Assembly: GCF_014303735.1 (NCBI RefSeq)
Contig: NZ_CP060296.1
Span: forward strand, 879,501-943,500
From: Variovorax sp. PAMC28562
GTDB lineage: Bacteria; Pseudomonadota; Gammaproteobacteria; Burkholderiales; Burkholderiaceae_C
DNA length: 64,000 nucleotides
Direction: 5' to 3'
Shown here: piece after piece, positions 1 through 8,575 of the stretch
Layout of the letters: every line of letters begins with the position of its first letter
How positions within the stretch are numbered: the first letter of the stretch is position 1
The notes under the pieces: generated by a model
The model's input: only the letters and a program-made list of their open reading frames with translations
What the model was told of the DNA's origin: nothing
The model's database searches: none
Position numbers and translations under genes: made by a program

Positions 1-1
1 C

Positions 2-904
2 GACGGCGAGGACCACACCGGCGACTGGTCGATCACCGACTTCACGATGGCCGAGCTCAAGCAGTGGATCGCCGGCACGACCTACGATGCCCGCGCCCAG
101 CGACCGACCGATCTCAACGGCAAGCTGCCGATCCTGAGCTTCCAGGAAATCATCGACATCGCAAAGGCGAAGAGCGCGAGCACCGGTCGCACGATCAGCG
201 TGTATCCGGAAAGCAAGAACCCGATCTGGAACAACGCACAAGCCATCGCGAACGGTTGCGGTCCTGTCGGCAGCCATCCGCTGGAAGACGCGATGCTGAA
301 GATTCTTAACTTCAACGACCTGAATCGAAAGGATGCACCGGTCTTCGTGCAGAGCTTCGATCCGGCCAGCCTGAAGTACCTGCGATCGGCCGGGTTGAAG
401 AGCAAGGCAGTGCAGTTGGTGGACGGCAACGACATCAACTACAAGACCGGCGAGATGGGCTACGTCACCACCGACGAATACACCTTCGTCGATGGTCGCC
501 CCTACAGCTGGACGCTCGCCGGCGACCCACGATTTTTCGGCAGCATGCTGACACCCGCGGGCCTCGCGGAGGTGAAGACCTACGCCGACGGCATCGGGCC
601 GTGGAAACCGCAGGTCATGTCGCTGACAGTGGTGCCGTTCAAAGACCCGCCGTATGCCGGCTCGCTGGCCGACGTCAACACGGTCAAGCCGACAAGCCTG
701 ATCGCCGATGCGCACAAGGCCGGCTTGTTCGTACACACCTACACCTTCCGAAACGAGCCGCAGTACCTGGCGGGTTTCTACAAGGGTGACCCGATGGCGG
801 AGTACCTGGTGTTTTTCAGGGCAGGCATCGACGGCGTGTTCACCGATTTTTCAAATACCGGCTTCGCAGCGCGCAAAACCTACCTGACCGAGACGGGGCG
901 CTGA
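2..904 (+). CDS. glpQ: Glycerophosphodiester phosphodiesterase, C-terminal part
   Basis: This frame is open from the left edge, so the N-terminus and signal peptide lie outside the window and about 300 residues are visible. The GlpQ family hydrolyses glycerophosphodiesters, the deacylated phospholipids, to sn-glycerol 3-phosphate and an alcohol, usually in the periplasm. The visible part shows typical C-terminal GDPD elements: a VFVQSFD strand near residue 115, and a closing segment with AHKAGLFVHTYTFRNE followed by FRAGIDGVFTDF, the last strands of the TIM barrel. The stop is the TGA at 902-904. It is convergent with a phospholipase C and lies just before the phosphonate genes, which fits phosphorus scavenging. 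Family is sure; the substrate is inferred. Confidence 0.9.
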   Translation, partial: DGEDHTGDWSITDFTMAELKQWIAGTTYDARAQRPTDLNGKLPILSFQEIIDIAKAKSASTGRTISVYPESKNPIWNNAQAIANGCGPVGSHPLEDAMLKILNFNDLNRKDAPVFVQSFDPASLKYLRSAGLKSKAVQLVDGNDINYKTGEMGYVTTDEYTFVDGRPYSWTLAGDPRFFGSMLTPAGLAEVKTYADGIGPWKPQVMSLTVVPFKDPPYAGSLADVNTVKPTSLIADAHKAGLFVHTYTFRNEPQYLAGFYKGDPMAEYLVFFRAGIDGVFTDFSNTGFAARKTYLTETGR

Positions 905-927
905 ATTCGGACCTGATCGGAACTTGA

Positions 928-1128
928 ATGGACCCTGACTTCGATGGTTCCGATGGGCCCGATCGCTGGCGAGGCAAGACGCAGACCGAGACGGCCGAGC
1001 TGAAGCGTCAGGACGAAGACAGACCCCGGCCGCGGCCGGGGCGTCTGTCGCGCGCTGCGTTGTGGTGCTCGCTGGTGGCAGGCGCCTTGCTGGCACTGCT
1101 GGTCGTTTCCTGGTTCTTGCTGCGATAA
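928..1128 (+). CDS. Small single-pass membrane protein, unknown function
   Basis: This 66-residue frame starts 23 bp after the glpQ stop in the same direction. The N-terminal 40 residues are highly charged (Asp, Arg, Lys, Gln). The last 23 or so form one hydrophobic helix, ALWCSLVAGALLALLVVSW, ending in LLR, so it looks like a C-terminally anchored protein facing the cytoplasm. I do not recognise a family. The ribosome-binding site is weak (GGAA about 7 bases before ATG). It could be a chance frame, but the clean helix and tight spacing favour a real gene co-transcribed with glpQ. Confidence 0.45.
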   Translation: MDPDFDGSDGPDRWRGKTQTETAELKRQDEDRPRPRPGRLSRAALWCSLVAGALLALLVVSWFLLR

Positions 1129-1129
1129 C

Positions 1130-1166
1130 GGATCGGCCAATTGGATCGGCCAAACGGATCGGCCAC
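1130..1166. repeat. Three tandem copies of an 11-bp GGATCGGCCAA unit (13-bp period)
   Basis: GGATCGGCCAA occurs at 1130-1140 and 1143-1153, and GGATCGGCCAC at 1156-1166, each separated by 2 bp. The array lies directly after the stop of the small membrane protein, between two convergent genes. It may be slippage-prone; no function is evident. Confidence 0.7.
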
Positions 1167-1190
1167 ATCCGATAGACAGCAAGCAACAAG

Positions 1191-1207
1191 GCCGACTCCT
1201 CGTCGGC
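1191..1207. terminator. Possible hairpin between convergent genes
   Basis: GCCGAC (1191-1196) and GTCGGC (1202-1207) form a 6-bp perfect stem with a 5-base loop, between the ends of the small membrane protein gene and the phospholipase gene. No T-tract follows on either strand, so a role in termination is weakly supported. Confidence 0.25.
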
Positions 1208-1223
1208 GCAGCGGAGTCCCGCG

Positions 1224-3434
1224 TCAGTTGCCGGCCGTTCCCATCGCCGGATCGCTGACCGAGTGGCGACCCGTTTCGACACGGCCTGCGAAGCGGCGCG
1301 ACCATGTCGGGTCCGAGTCGCACACAACCTCGAAGTCGTACCACTGGCCGCTGTCGTCGAGCTCCCATCGCTTCTCGGCGTCTTCACCACCCTTGACCTT
1401 GACCCGCCAGGTGCGATCGTCGCGGCCCTGCAGATAGGCCTTCGCGGTGACCGTGAACCAGCAGGCGCGCTCCCCATCGTTGCGCACCTTCAGATGAAGA
1501 TTGCCGCGGCGTACTTCGTAGCCGACGCGTATCTCCGGCTCGGGCGCGCCGCGTGACTTCAGGGTGTTCAGGTCACCCTTGAAGTGGCGATGAAAGCCGT
1601 TGGGGCCCAGCACCCAGAGGTCGTACTTTCCGGCGTTGTCGGTCGTTGCAGCCCACTCGTCGTCGAGCCGCTCGTTGCGCTCGACCATGTAGCGGCGCGG
1701 CAGTCGATCGAGGTTGAAGCGGTCGTACACGTGGAACACCGCCGCGGCATCGCCCGTGTTGGCGAAGATCAGCTTGACGCGACCGCGCAGTCCGTCGCAT
1801 CGCGCGCTGACATGCAGCTCGTACGGCAGCGCACGCGACGGGCGCGTGCCGGTCGCCTGCACCGGCAACAGCGGATTCACGGGCGGCGCGATCTGCGCCA
1901 ACAACTCTTGCGCAGCGCGCAGCGCATCGGCCTGCGCCCGGGTCTTGCGGCCGGCGAGTCGGGGCAGGCGCTCGTCGTTCGGCCGCTCGAAGTTGAAGGC
2001 GCTGGTCAGGTCACCGCACACGGCGCGGCGGAACGGACTGATGTTCGGCTCCTTCACACCGAAGCGCTTTTCGATGAAGCGAATGACCGAGGTGTGATCG
2101 AACGCCTGGGAGTTGACCCAGCCACCGCGGCTCCAGGGCGAGACCACATACATCGGCACGCGGATGCCGGGCCCGAAGACACGGCCGTCCGGCAGCGGCT
2201 GGCTCGTGGTGCCCGGCGACGCGGGATAGTTGAAGCGCTCGAACGCGATCGCCGCGTCGCTCAACGTTGTCTTGCCGGCCGGTGTGCCGTCTGCATTGAT
2301 CGACGGCGCGGCGGGCGACGGGTAGTGATCGAAGTAGCCGTCGTTCTCGTCGAAGTTGATGAAGAGCACGGTCTTGCTCCAGACATCGGGCACGGCCGTC
2401 AATGCATCGAGCGTTTCCTGGATGTACCAGGCGCCCTGCACCGGACTCGACGGGCCGGGGTGCTCGGAGTACGTCGCCGGCGCCACGATCCACGAGACCT
2501 GCGGCAGCTTGCCGTTCTTGATGTCTTGCCGAAAGCGCTCGAAGTAACTGTCCGCGTTGCCGTACTCGCCGGGCATGGTGTTGGCGATCCCCTTGTAGAG
2601 CGGATTGCCGGCGTCGTCGCTCGCCGGATCGTAGGCCGGAGACAGCGCCTCGTTGCTCACCGGCTTGCCTGAAGCCTCGTTGGCCTTGCGGTATTGCCTG
2701 AAGCCGGCGAGTGGGTTGTCGCCGAAGTTGTCCGGCATGTTCTGGTAGACGATCCAGCTCACCTTGGCCTCTTGCAGCCGCTCGGGATACGTCTTCCATT
2801 GGTAGCCGAATGCCGAAGAATCGATCGAGTCCCACTCGTTGTTGACCGACGCCACACCGGCCCCCGTCGGGCCGTTGGTGCCGGTCCACAGGAACATGCG
2901 ATTGGAGTTGGTGCCGGTGTGCATCGAGCAGTGATAACCGTCGCACAACGTAAAGGCATTGGCCAGCGCGAACTGGAACGGCAACTCCGCTTCCTTGAAG
3001 TAGCTCATGGCGTTGGCGCCCTTGTACTTCGGCCATTGGTAGGTGCGGCCACCGTCCCACGCGTTTTCACCATCGACCCAGCTGTGCGGCGTGCCACTCA
3101 CGCGCTGTGCGTTGCCTTTGCTCTGGTCCAGGTAATACGGCAAGACCGGTTGCCCGTTGGCATCGGTTTGCTGCCAGACACTGCGGCCGTCGGGCAACGG
3201 AATGGTGAAGCGGTCACCGAAGCCGCGCACACCCCGCAGGGTGCCGAAATACTGATCGAAAGAGCGGTTCTCCTGCATCAGGATGACGATGTGCTCGACG
3301 TCCTTGATGGTGCCTGTCGCGTTGTGCGCGGGGATTGCCAGCGCACGTCGAATGCTCGGCGGGAATGCGCTCAGCGTGGCGGCGGCGGCGGTGCCGGTTG
3401 CGGCGTCCTTCAAAAATTTTCGGCGTGGATTCAT
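1224..3434 (-). CDS. plcN: Phosphocholine-specific phospholipase C, Tat-exported
   Basis: This 736-residue protein belongs to the acid-phosphatase-like phospholipase C family (PlcN/PlcH type), which cleaves phosphatidylcholine to diacylglycerol and phosphocholine outside the cytoplasm. The start at 3434 is chosen because MNPRRKFLKD gives a twin-arginine signal (residues 4-5) and a strong GGAG sits just upstream; longer starts add an unlikely leader. The metal/phosphate motif ENRSFDQYFG lies at residues 54-63. The catalytic domain runs to about 500, and the rest matches the two C-terminal DUF756-type beta domains of this family. Length is normal (about 700-730). A small lipoprotein gene lies 67 bp upstream in the same direction. 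Neighbouring GlpQ and phn genes suggest phosphate-starvation control, but no Pho box was found here. Confidence 0.93.
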   Translation of the reverse strand: MNPRRKFLKDAATGTAAAATLSAFPPSIRRALAIPAHNATGTIKDVEHIVILMQENRSFDQYFGTLRGVRGFGDRFTIPLPDGRSVWQQTDANGQPVLPYYLDQSKGNAQRVSGTPHSWVDGENAWDGGRTYQWPKYKGANAMSYFKEAELPFQFALANAFTLCDGYHCSMHTGTNSNRMFLWTGTNGPTGAGVASVNNEWDSIDSSAFGYQWKTYPERLQEAKVSWIVYQNMPDNFGDNPLAGFRQYRKANEASGKPVSNEALSPAYDPASDDAGNPLYKGIANTMPGEYGNADSYFERFRQDIKNGKLPQVSWIVAPATYSEHPGPSSPVQGAWYIQETLDALTAVPDVWSKTVLFINFDENDGYFDHYPSPAAPSINADGTPAGKTTLSDAAIAFERFNYPASPGTTSQPLPDGRVFGPGIRVPMYVVSPWSRGGWVNSQAFDHTSVIRFIEKRFGVKEPNISPFRRAVCGDLTSAFNFERPNDERLPRLAGRKTRAQADALRAAQELLAQIAPPVNPLLPVQATGTRPSRALPYELHVSARCDGLRGRVKLIFANTGDAAAVFHVYDRFNLDRLPRRYMVERNERLDDEWAATTDNAGKYDLWVLGPNGFHRHFKGDLNTLKSRGAPEPEIRVGYEVRRGNLHLKVRNDGERACWFTVTAKAYLQGRDDRTWRVKVKGGEDAEKRWELDDSGQWYDFEVVCDSDPTWSRRFAGRVETGRHSVSDPAMGTAGN

Positions 3435-3501
3435 GACCTTCTCCTCGTGTAAGTTCGTCGTGGGTTTGTGCTGTTGCGTGCTTGCGTGGTCGCGCATGCG
3501 C

Positions 3502-3726
3502 TCAGGGCGCGTAGCGCACTTCCGGCGATTGCGTAGCGGCGTCGGCGGCGCCCGGCGTAGCGGCGGCAGTGCCATCCTTGGTGCTGCTGTCCGGCACAGT
3601 GCCTTTGCTCAGCCCGGCGGCCGAGACGCTGCCGGCCCCGCTGCTTCCGCCCCCGCCGCACGCGGCAAGGGTAATGATCAAAACCAGCGCCGTCGCGAGA
3701 CGCCAGAAGTCGAGAACTGCATGCAT
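3502..3726 (-). CDS. Small putative lipoprotein
   Basis: This 74-residue protein has an N-terminal hydrophobic segment and a clear lipobox, LAAC, followed by four glycines (cysteine near residue 22). The remainder is low-complexity Ala/Gly/Ser/Thr. It should be lipidated and anchored in the membrane facing the periplasm. The start at 3726 is preceded by AGGAG. It is the first gene of a likely two-gene unit with the phospholipase C downstream. I recognise no domain; it may be a secretion helper or just a small surface lipoprotein. Confidence 0.6.
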   Translation of the reverse strand: MHAVLDFWRLATALVLIITLAACGGGGSSGAGSVSAAGLSKGTVPDSSTKDGTAAATPGAADAATQSPEVRYAP

Positions 3727-3925
3727 GGCCGCTCCTGTTGTGAGTTGCTCATTAGAGGCAGGCCGCATGACGTCTTCGTGAAGAAATGGCGACGCAGTCG
3801 GAACCGGCGTGTTGCCGGATTCATCACACCGTCACGGGCGCAGTATCTGATCGGCGCCGAGATCAGCACATACGCCGATCGAGCGCCGATCGAGCGTCGG
3901 TCGATGCCCGAATGAACCTGAATAC

Positions 3926-5719
3926 ATGCGTCCCTCTCTGCCTGCCAGCCCCGGCCCCAGCCTCACTCTCAAGCTTGGAGCGCTGCAACGGTTGATGGAC
4001 GAAGGCGGCCTCTCCGCGGTCTTCCAGCCTCTCGTAGACCTTCGAAACGGCACCGTGTACGGACATGAGGCGCTGATACGCGGACCCGTCGGCGGGCCGC
4101 TGCACATGCCCGGCGTGCTCTTCGAATGCGCGTCGATCGAATCGATCCTGATGGAGTTCGAACTCAAGTGTGTCGATGTCATCCTGACGCAATGGTTCGA
4201 GGCGGGGCAGTCGGGCACCTTGTTCGTCAACCTTAGCGCCGATGCACTGGTTCGGGTAGCCGCCACCGTGCTGCCTCGCATGCTCGCCAGCTCGGGAGTC
4301 GATCCGCGCAAGCTCGTGATCGAGCTGACCGAGCATGACCGCCCAACCGACCCGCAGGCGCTGGTGCGCACGGTCAAGGCGTTGAGCGCAACCGGCGTGC
4401 GACTGGCGCTGGACGATTTCGGAGACGGTCATTCGAACCTGCGCCGTTGGGCGGAGCTCAAGCCGCAGTTCGTCAAGCTCGACAAGTTCTTCACACGCGA
4501 TCTCGCCGGCAACATGGAGAGCTTCGAAATGGTCCGTGCCGTCGTCGCCATGAGCGAAGCATTCGGGACCGCATTGGTCGCAGAGGGCATCGAGTCCGGT
4601 GACGACTTGCGAACGCTTCGCGATCTCGGCGTCGCGTTCGGTCAGGGCTATTTTCTGGGTCGACCGGCGACGCCAGCGGTTGCCGTGCCGCTGGCCGATG
4701 CAGTCGATGTATTGAAGGACCGACGAACTGTCGCCGTCCCGGTCTTGAGTCAGCTCGCCCGGCCAAGCATCCTGCGCAATCTCACGCTCCTCAAAGCCCC
4801 GGCAATTGCACCCGGCACCACCAACGAAGAAGTGGCTGCCATCTTCCAGGAGCAGCCCGAGCTGCATGCACTGGCCGTGGTCGATCACGGTCGCCCGGTG
4901 GCACTCGTCAATCGCCGCGAGTTCACAGACCACTATGCGCGGCTGTACTTTCGCGAAGTACACGGGCGCAAGCCCTGTATCGGCCACGCCAACCGCACGC
5001 CCAGGGTGATCGAGCTCGATGGCGATGTCAGCGAGCTGATGGGCATCCTGACGTCCGAAGACCAGCGCTATCTGAGCGAAGGATTCGTGGTCGCCGAACA
5101 CGGCGTCTACCTCGGTCTCGGCACCGGCGAGCAACTGGTTCGCGCCGTCACCGAAACCCGGATCGAAGCAGCGCGCCACGCCAATCCGCTGACCTTCTTG
5201 CCGGGCAACATTCCGATCAGCGTCCATATCGAGCGGCTGCTGGCCAGCGGCATCGGCTTTGTCGCCGGCTATGCCGACCTCAACGACTTCAAGCCATTCA
5301 ACGACCACTACGGTTACTGGCGCGGCGATGAAGTCATTCGCACGGTCGCACGATTGCTGGTCGCCCACTGCAACGTGCGCGTGGATTTTGTCGGACATGT
5401 TGGCGGCGACGACTTCATCGTGCTGTTTCAGGGTAACGACTGGGAAGTGAAATGTCGCAGCGTGATCGATGAGTTCGCCAGGCAGGCCGTCGACCTGTAT
5501 GACGAGGCCGACCGCCTGGCCGGTGGCATCCATGCCGAAGACCGCCATGGGGCCATGCGCTTCTTCCCCTGCACGACCCTGTGCATCGGCGCTGTTCAGA
5601 TTGCACCCGGCACATGCCGAACGGTAGAGGACGTCGCGACCGAAGCGGCGCGGGCCAAGCACGGCGCCAAGGCCGCCGCCACTGGCCTTGCGACGTATCA
5701 GGCGAGCGCTTATCGCTGA
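3926..5719 (+). CDS. EAL-CBS-GGDEF cyclic-di-GMP signalling protein
   Basis: This 597-residue cytoplasmic protein has the domain order EAL (about 20-265), a CBS-like pair (about 285-420) and GGDEF (about 430-590), the reverse of the common GGDEF-EAL layout. The EAL domain looks catalytically intact: EAL at 48-50, NLS at 102-104, ELTE near 133, DDFG at 163-166, KLD near 184, AEGIE near 219 and GQGYFLG near 239. The GGDEF signature is GGDDF (493-497), with the typical DLNDFKPFND helix before it, so cyclase activity is plausible. The usual inhibitory RxxD site is not conserved (VRVD). It probably degrades c-di-GMP, with the CBS pair sensing a nucleotide. No partner gene is obvious, and it is convergent with phnE. 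Confidence 0.9.
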   Translation: MRPSLPASPGPSLTLKLGALQRLMDEGGLSAVFQPLVDLRNGTVYGHEALIRGPVGGPLHMPGVLFECASIESILMEFELKCVDVILTQWFEAGQSGTLFVNLSADALVRVAATVLPRMLASSGVDPRKLVIELTEHDRPTDPQALVRTVKALSATGVRLALDDFGDGHSNLRRWAELKPQFVKLDKFFTRDLAGNMESFEMVRAVVAMSEAFGTALVAEGIESGDDLRTLRDLGVAFGQGYFLGRPATPAVAVPLADAVDVLKDRRTVAVPVLSQLARPSILRNLTLLKAPAIAPGTTNEEVAAIFQEQPELHALAVVDHGRPVALVNRREFTDHYARLYFREVHGRKPCIGHANRTPRVIELDGDVSELMGILTSEDQRYLSEGFVVAEHGVYLGLGTGEQLVRAVTETRIEAARHANPLTFLPGNIPISVHIERLLASGIGFVAGYADLNDFKPFNDHYGYWRGDEVIRTVARLLVAHCNVRVDFVGHVGGDDFIVLFQGNDWEVKCRSVIDEFARQAVDLYDEADRLAGGIHAEDRHGAMRFFPCTTLCIGAVQIAPGTCRTVEDVATEAARAKHGAKAAATGLATYQASAYR

Positions 5720-5744
5720 AATCGCGGCAGGTACAGCGACCGGC

Positions 5745-6551
5745 TTAAACGAAGAGCTTGCGAACTTGCGCTGAAATCACATCGAGCAGACTCACGCTGA
5801 CCACGATGATGATCATCACTGCGCAGGTCTCTGCGTACTGGAAACCCCGAATGATCTCCCAGAGCACTACGCCGATGCCTCCGGCGCCCACCATGCCGAC
5901 GACCGAGGCAGAGCGCACGTTCGACTCGAACCGATAGAGCGCGTAGGAGATCCAGAGCGGCATCACCTGGGGAATGACGCCATAAATAATCTCGTGCAGT
6001 GCGCTCGCCCCGGTCGAGCGGATGCCCTCGACCGGCTGTGGATCGATCGCTTCGACAGCTTCGGCAAACAGCTTGGCCAGCACCCCGGTGGTGTGCACCC
6101 ACAGCGCCAGCACGCCGGCGAACGGACCGAGCCCGACAGCCACCACGAACAGCATGGCGAACACCATCTCGTTGATGGCACGGCAACTGTCCATCAGGCG
6201 ACGCATCGGCTGATAGATCCACCAGGGCGCGATGTTGGCAGAGGCCAGGAGTCCGAGCGGGACGGCAGTCAGCACCGCCAGCGCCGTACCCCACAGCGCG
6301 ATCTGCAGCGTGACCACCATCTCTTCCACATACGTGCGCCACTGCGCAAAGTTCGGCGGAAAGAAGTCCGCGGCGTATGTGGCCATGTTGCCCGAGTCGC
6401 GCCACAGGTCGAGCGGGCGCATGTCGGCGCCTTTCCAGGATGCCGCCAACAACGCCAGCAGGATCGCCCAGCCGAAGGGCCGGATCCAGTTGCGCCGCGG
6501 CGCAGGCAGCACCGGCAACGGCGCGCGCGGAGTCAAAACAGTCGGCTGCAT
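5745..6551 (-). CDS. phnE: Phosphonate ABC transporter permease PhnE
   Basis: This 268-residue inner-membrane permease of the PhnE family has about six membrane segments and the conserved EAA-type loop region [16 protein letters not shown], which contacts the ATPase. It forms the channel of the PhnCDE importer for phosphonates. It is the last gene of phnCDE, 24 bp after phnD. The ribosome-binding site is weak, so translation may be coupled. Identity is strong from sequence and context; substrate range is not visible. Confidence 0.93.
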   Translation of the reverse strand: MQPTVLTPRAPLPVLPAPRRNWIRPFGWAILLALLAASWKGADMRPLDLWRDSGNMATYAADFFPPNFAQWRTYVEEMVVTLQIALWGTALAVLTAVPLGLLASANIAPWWIYQPMRRLMDSCRAINEMVFAMLFVVAVGLGPFAGVLALWVHTTGVLAKLFAEAVEAIDPQPVEGIRSTGASALHEIIYGVIPQVMPLWISYALYRFESNVRSASVVGMVGAGGIGVVLWEIIRGFQYAETCAVMIIIVVSVSLLDVISAQVRKLFV

Positions 6552-6575
6552 GAGGTGGCGTGCGGGGTAACCGAA

Positions 6576-7520
6576 TCAGTTGAAAGCGGAGAGCTTCTTG
6601 TCGATGTCGGCCAGGCGGGTCTTCTTGTCGCCCTCGCTCAAAACCGTATCGGCTTCTACTTTGTTGCGTTGCGCGAACAGGTCGAGCTGACGGATAGGCA
6701 GCAGCTGCTGGTCGTTCGACTCCTTGAAGCCCGACAGCTTGGAAATCTTCATCACGATTTCCTTTTCGCGTGCGTCGGTCTTGGCGTAGTTGTAGAAGAA
6801 GTTGCGAATCTTGGCCTTGGTCGCTTCGGGCATGTCCTTGCGCATTACCAGCGGATCGAGCGCAATCAGCGGAGAGGTCCAGACGATCTTGATGTCCTTG
6901 AACTTCTCGGGGAAGCGCTCCTTGATCTTCTCGAGGTTCTCGCTGTTGTTGGTTGCGATATCGACCTGCTTGTTGGCGACGGCGAGTGCGTTGGCTTCAT
7001 GGTTGGCGCTGCGCGTTACCTTGAAGAGCGACTTGGCATCGACGTGGTTCTTGGCGAACACGTAGTAGCCCGGCACCAGGAAGCCGGAGGTGGAGTTCGG
7101 GTCGCCGTTGCCGAAGCTCAGGTTCTTGCCGTTCTTCAGCATGTCGTCCACGTTGTTGATGGGACTGTCGCGGTTGACGATCAGGTGCGAGTAGTAGCCC
7201 TGCGTGCCATCGGCGTTGACCATCTGCGCGAAGACCTCTCCGCTGGCACGGTCCACCGCCTCCATTGCCGACTTGTTCCCGAACCAGCCGATCTGCACCT
7301 TGTTGAAGCGCATGCCCTCGATGATGCCGGCGTAGTCGGACGCAAAGAAGGCCGTGACCTTCAATCCGGTCTGGCGGCTCATGTCATCGATGAGCGGTTG
7401 CCAATCCTGTTTCAGGTTCGCCGATGCCTCGGTCGAAATGAAGCCGAAATTGATGTCCTGTGCAAGAGCACAGGTCATGCTGAGCCCGAGGGCCAGCGTT
7501 GCACACAGTTTTTTGATCAT
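6576..7520 (-). CDS. phnD: Phosphonate ABC transporter substrate-binding protein PhnD
   Basis: This 314-residue periplasmic binding protein has an Sec signal peptide (MIKKLCATLALGLSMTCALA) cleaved before QDINFGF. It shows family motifs: FISTE after the signal, the Y-A-G-I-I-EGM segment, GWFGNKSA, and STSGFLVP, which lines the phosphonate pocket. GGAG precedes the ATG. It delivers phosphonates to the PhnE/PhnC transporter and sits between them, 57 bp after phnC. Confidence 0.95.
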   Translation of the reverse strand: MIKKLCATLALGLSMTCALAQDINFGFISTEASANLKQDWQPLIDDMSRQTGLKVTAFFASDYAGIIEGMRFNKVQIGWFGNKSAMEAVDRASGEVFAQMVNADGTQGYYSHLIVNRDSPINNVDDMLKNGKNLSFGNGDPNSTSGFLVPGYYVFAKNHVDAKSLFKVTRSANHEANALAVANKQVDIATNNSENLEKIKERFPEKFKDIKIVWTSPLIALDPLVMRKDMPEATKAKIRNFFYNYAKTDAREKEIVMKISKLSGFKESNDQQLLPIRQLDLFAQRNKVEADTVLSEGDKKTRLADIDKKLSAFN

Positions 7521-7577
7521 GGATTTCTCCGGATTGGGTTGGAATGCAAAGCGCTCGAAAGCGAGGGAAAGGTGGTG

Positions 7578-8483
7578 TCAGGCGGCAGCACGGGCACCGC
7601 GCACCGGCCACGGCGCCAGCGTGGTCGCCTGAGGCAGCAGGTGAACCGTGCCACCCTCCATCACCGGGGTCGAAGATGAAGCGGGAGGCGATAGCGATAC
7701 CGGGGTGGGCAGGAACTCATCTGCCTGCACGCCATAGAGTTCGCGCAACAGTGCGGGCGTGAGATCCTTGGCGGGACCATCGAACACGACCTGCCCCTGG
7801 TTCAGTGCAACCACGCGCGCGCAGTACTTCATCGCGATCTCGACCTGATGCAAAGAGACGATCACGGTGCAGTTGTCTTCGCGATTGATGCGCGCCAGGA
7901 TCTCCATCACCTTGCGCGAAGATTCCGGATCGAGCGAGGCAATCGGCTCGTCGGCCAGCACGACCTTCGCGCCTTGCACCAGCGCGCGTGCGATGGCAGC
8001 GCGTTGCTGCTGACCACCCGACAACGTGGACGCGCGCTGCGCATGGCAGTCGGCGATGCCGACGCGTGCCAGTGCCTCGAGCGCGCGTGCCCGCTCCTCG
8101 GCAGTGAACACGCGCAACCAGCTGCGCCACCACGGCGTGCGATGCAGCGAGCCCACCAGCACGTTCACCACCACGGGCAGCCGCGCCACCAGATTGAACT
8201 GCTGGAAGACGAAACCCACTTGCGCTCGCAGCTTGCGAATGTCGCGGTGCACGCGGCCGCCTTGCTGCACGCAACGACCGTCGATCTCTATGAGCGAGTC
8301 GCTGTCGCCATCGGCTGCCACCAGGCCCGCGGCGTGCCGCAGCAGCGTCGACTTGCCCGAACCTGATGCGCCGATAAGCGCCACCATCTCGCCGCGGTAG
8401 ACATCAAGGTTGACGTCCCGCAGCGCGTGTCGGCCGTTGGCAAAGTGTTTGTTGAGCTGGCGAATGCGCAGGATGGGTTCCAT
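7578..8483 (-). CDS. phnC: Phosphonate ABC transporter ATPase PhnC
   Basis: This 301-residue ATPase powers phosphonate import. Walker A is GASGSGKST (about residue 36), the signature is LSGGQQQR, and Walker B is VVLADEP, followed by the H-loop in VSLHQ. The start at 8483 (MEPILR) is chosen over longer frames because it matches the usual PhnC N-terminus and is preceded by GGAAG. The C-terminus has a 35-residue Ala/Pro/Ser-rich extension beyond the usual end. It is first in phnCDE and has its own operator-like palindrome 14 bp upstream. Confidence 0.94.
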   Translation of the reverse strand: MEPILRIRQLNKHFANGRHALRDVNLDVYRGEMVALIGASGSGKSTLLRHAAGLVAADGDSDSLIEIDGRCVQQGGRVHRDIRKLRAQVGFVFQQFNLVARLPVVVNVLVGSLHRTPWWRSWLRVFTAEERARALEALARVGIADCHAQRASTLSGGQQQRAAIARALVQGAKVVLADEPIASLDPESSRKVMEILARINREDNCTVIVSLHQVEIAMKYCARVVALNQGQVVFDGPAKDLTPALLRELYGVQADEFLPTPVSLSPPASSSTPVMEGGTVHLLPQATTLAPWPVRGARAAA

Positions 8484-8496
8484 CGGGCTTCCAAAG

Positions 8497-8508
8497 TCGT
8501 CTAGACAA
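8497..8508. promoter_or_regulatory. Putative PhnF operator upstream of phnC
   Basis: TCGTCTAGACAA is a palindrome with one mismatch lying between phnM and phnC, 13 bp before the phnC start. It shares the TTGTnTAnACAA pattern with the site before phnG/phnF at 14471. From memory, the known mycobacterial PhnF site (TGGTATAGACCA) has the same GTnTAnAC core. Binding by PhnF is inferred. Confidence 0.6.
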
Positions 8509-8575
8509 CCGGAGTGTGAGGAATGGGTATGACGAGGCATTGACACTTCGACGACGCGCGTGTGTCAGCCGCAAG

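Noticed and set aside
1584..2672. Long open frame on the + strand inside the phospholipase C gene
   Set aside because: It is an antisense shadow of a high-GC gene: Arg/Ala-rich, no domain, no ribosome-binding site.
5994..7679. 561-codon + strand frame across phnE and phnD
   Set aside because: It spans two well-supported genes on the other strand and their gap; composition is shadow-like.
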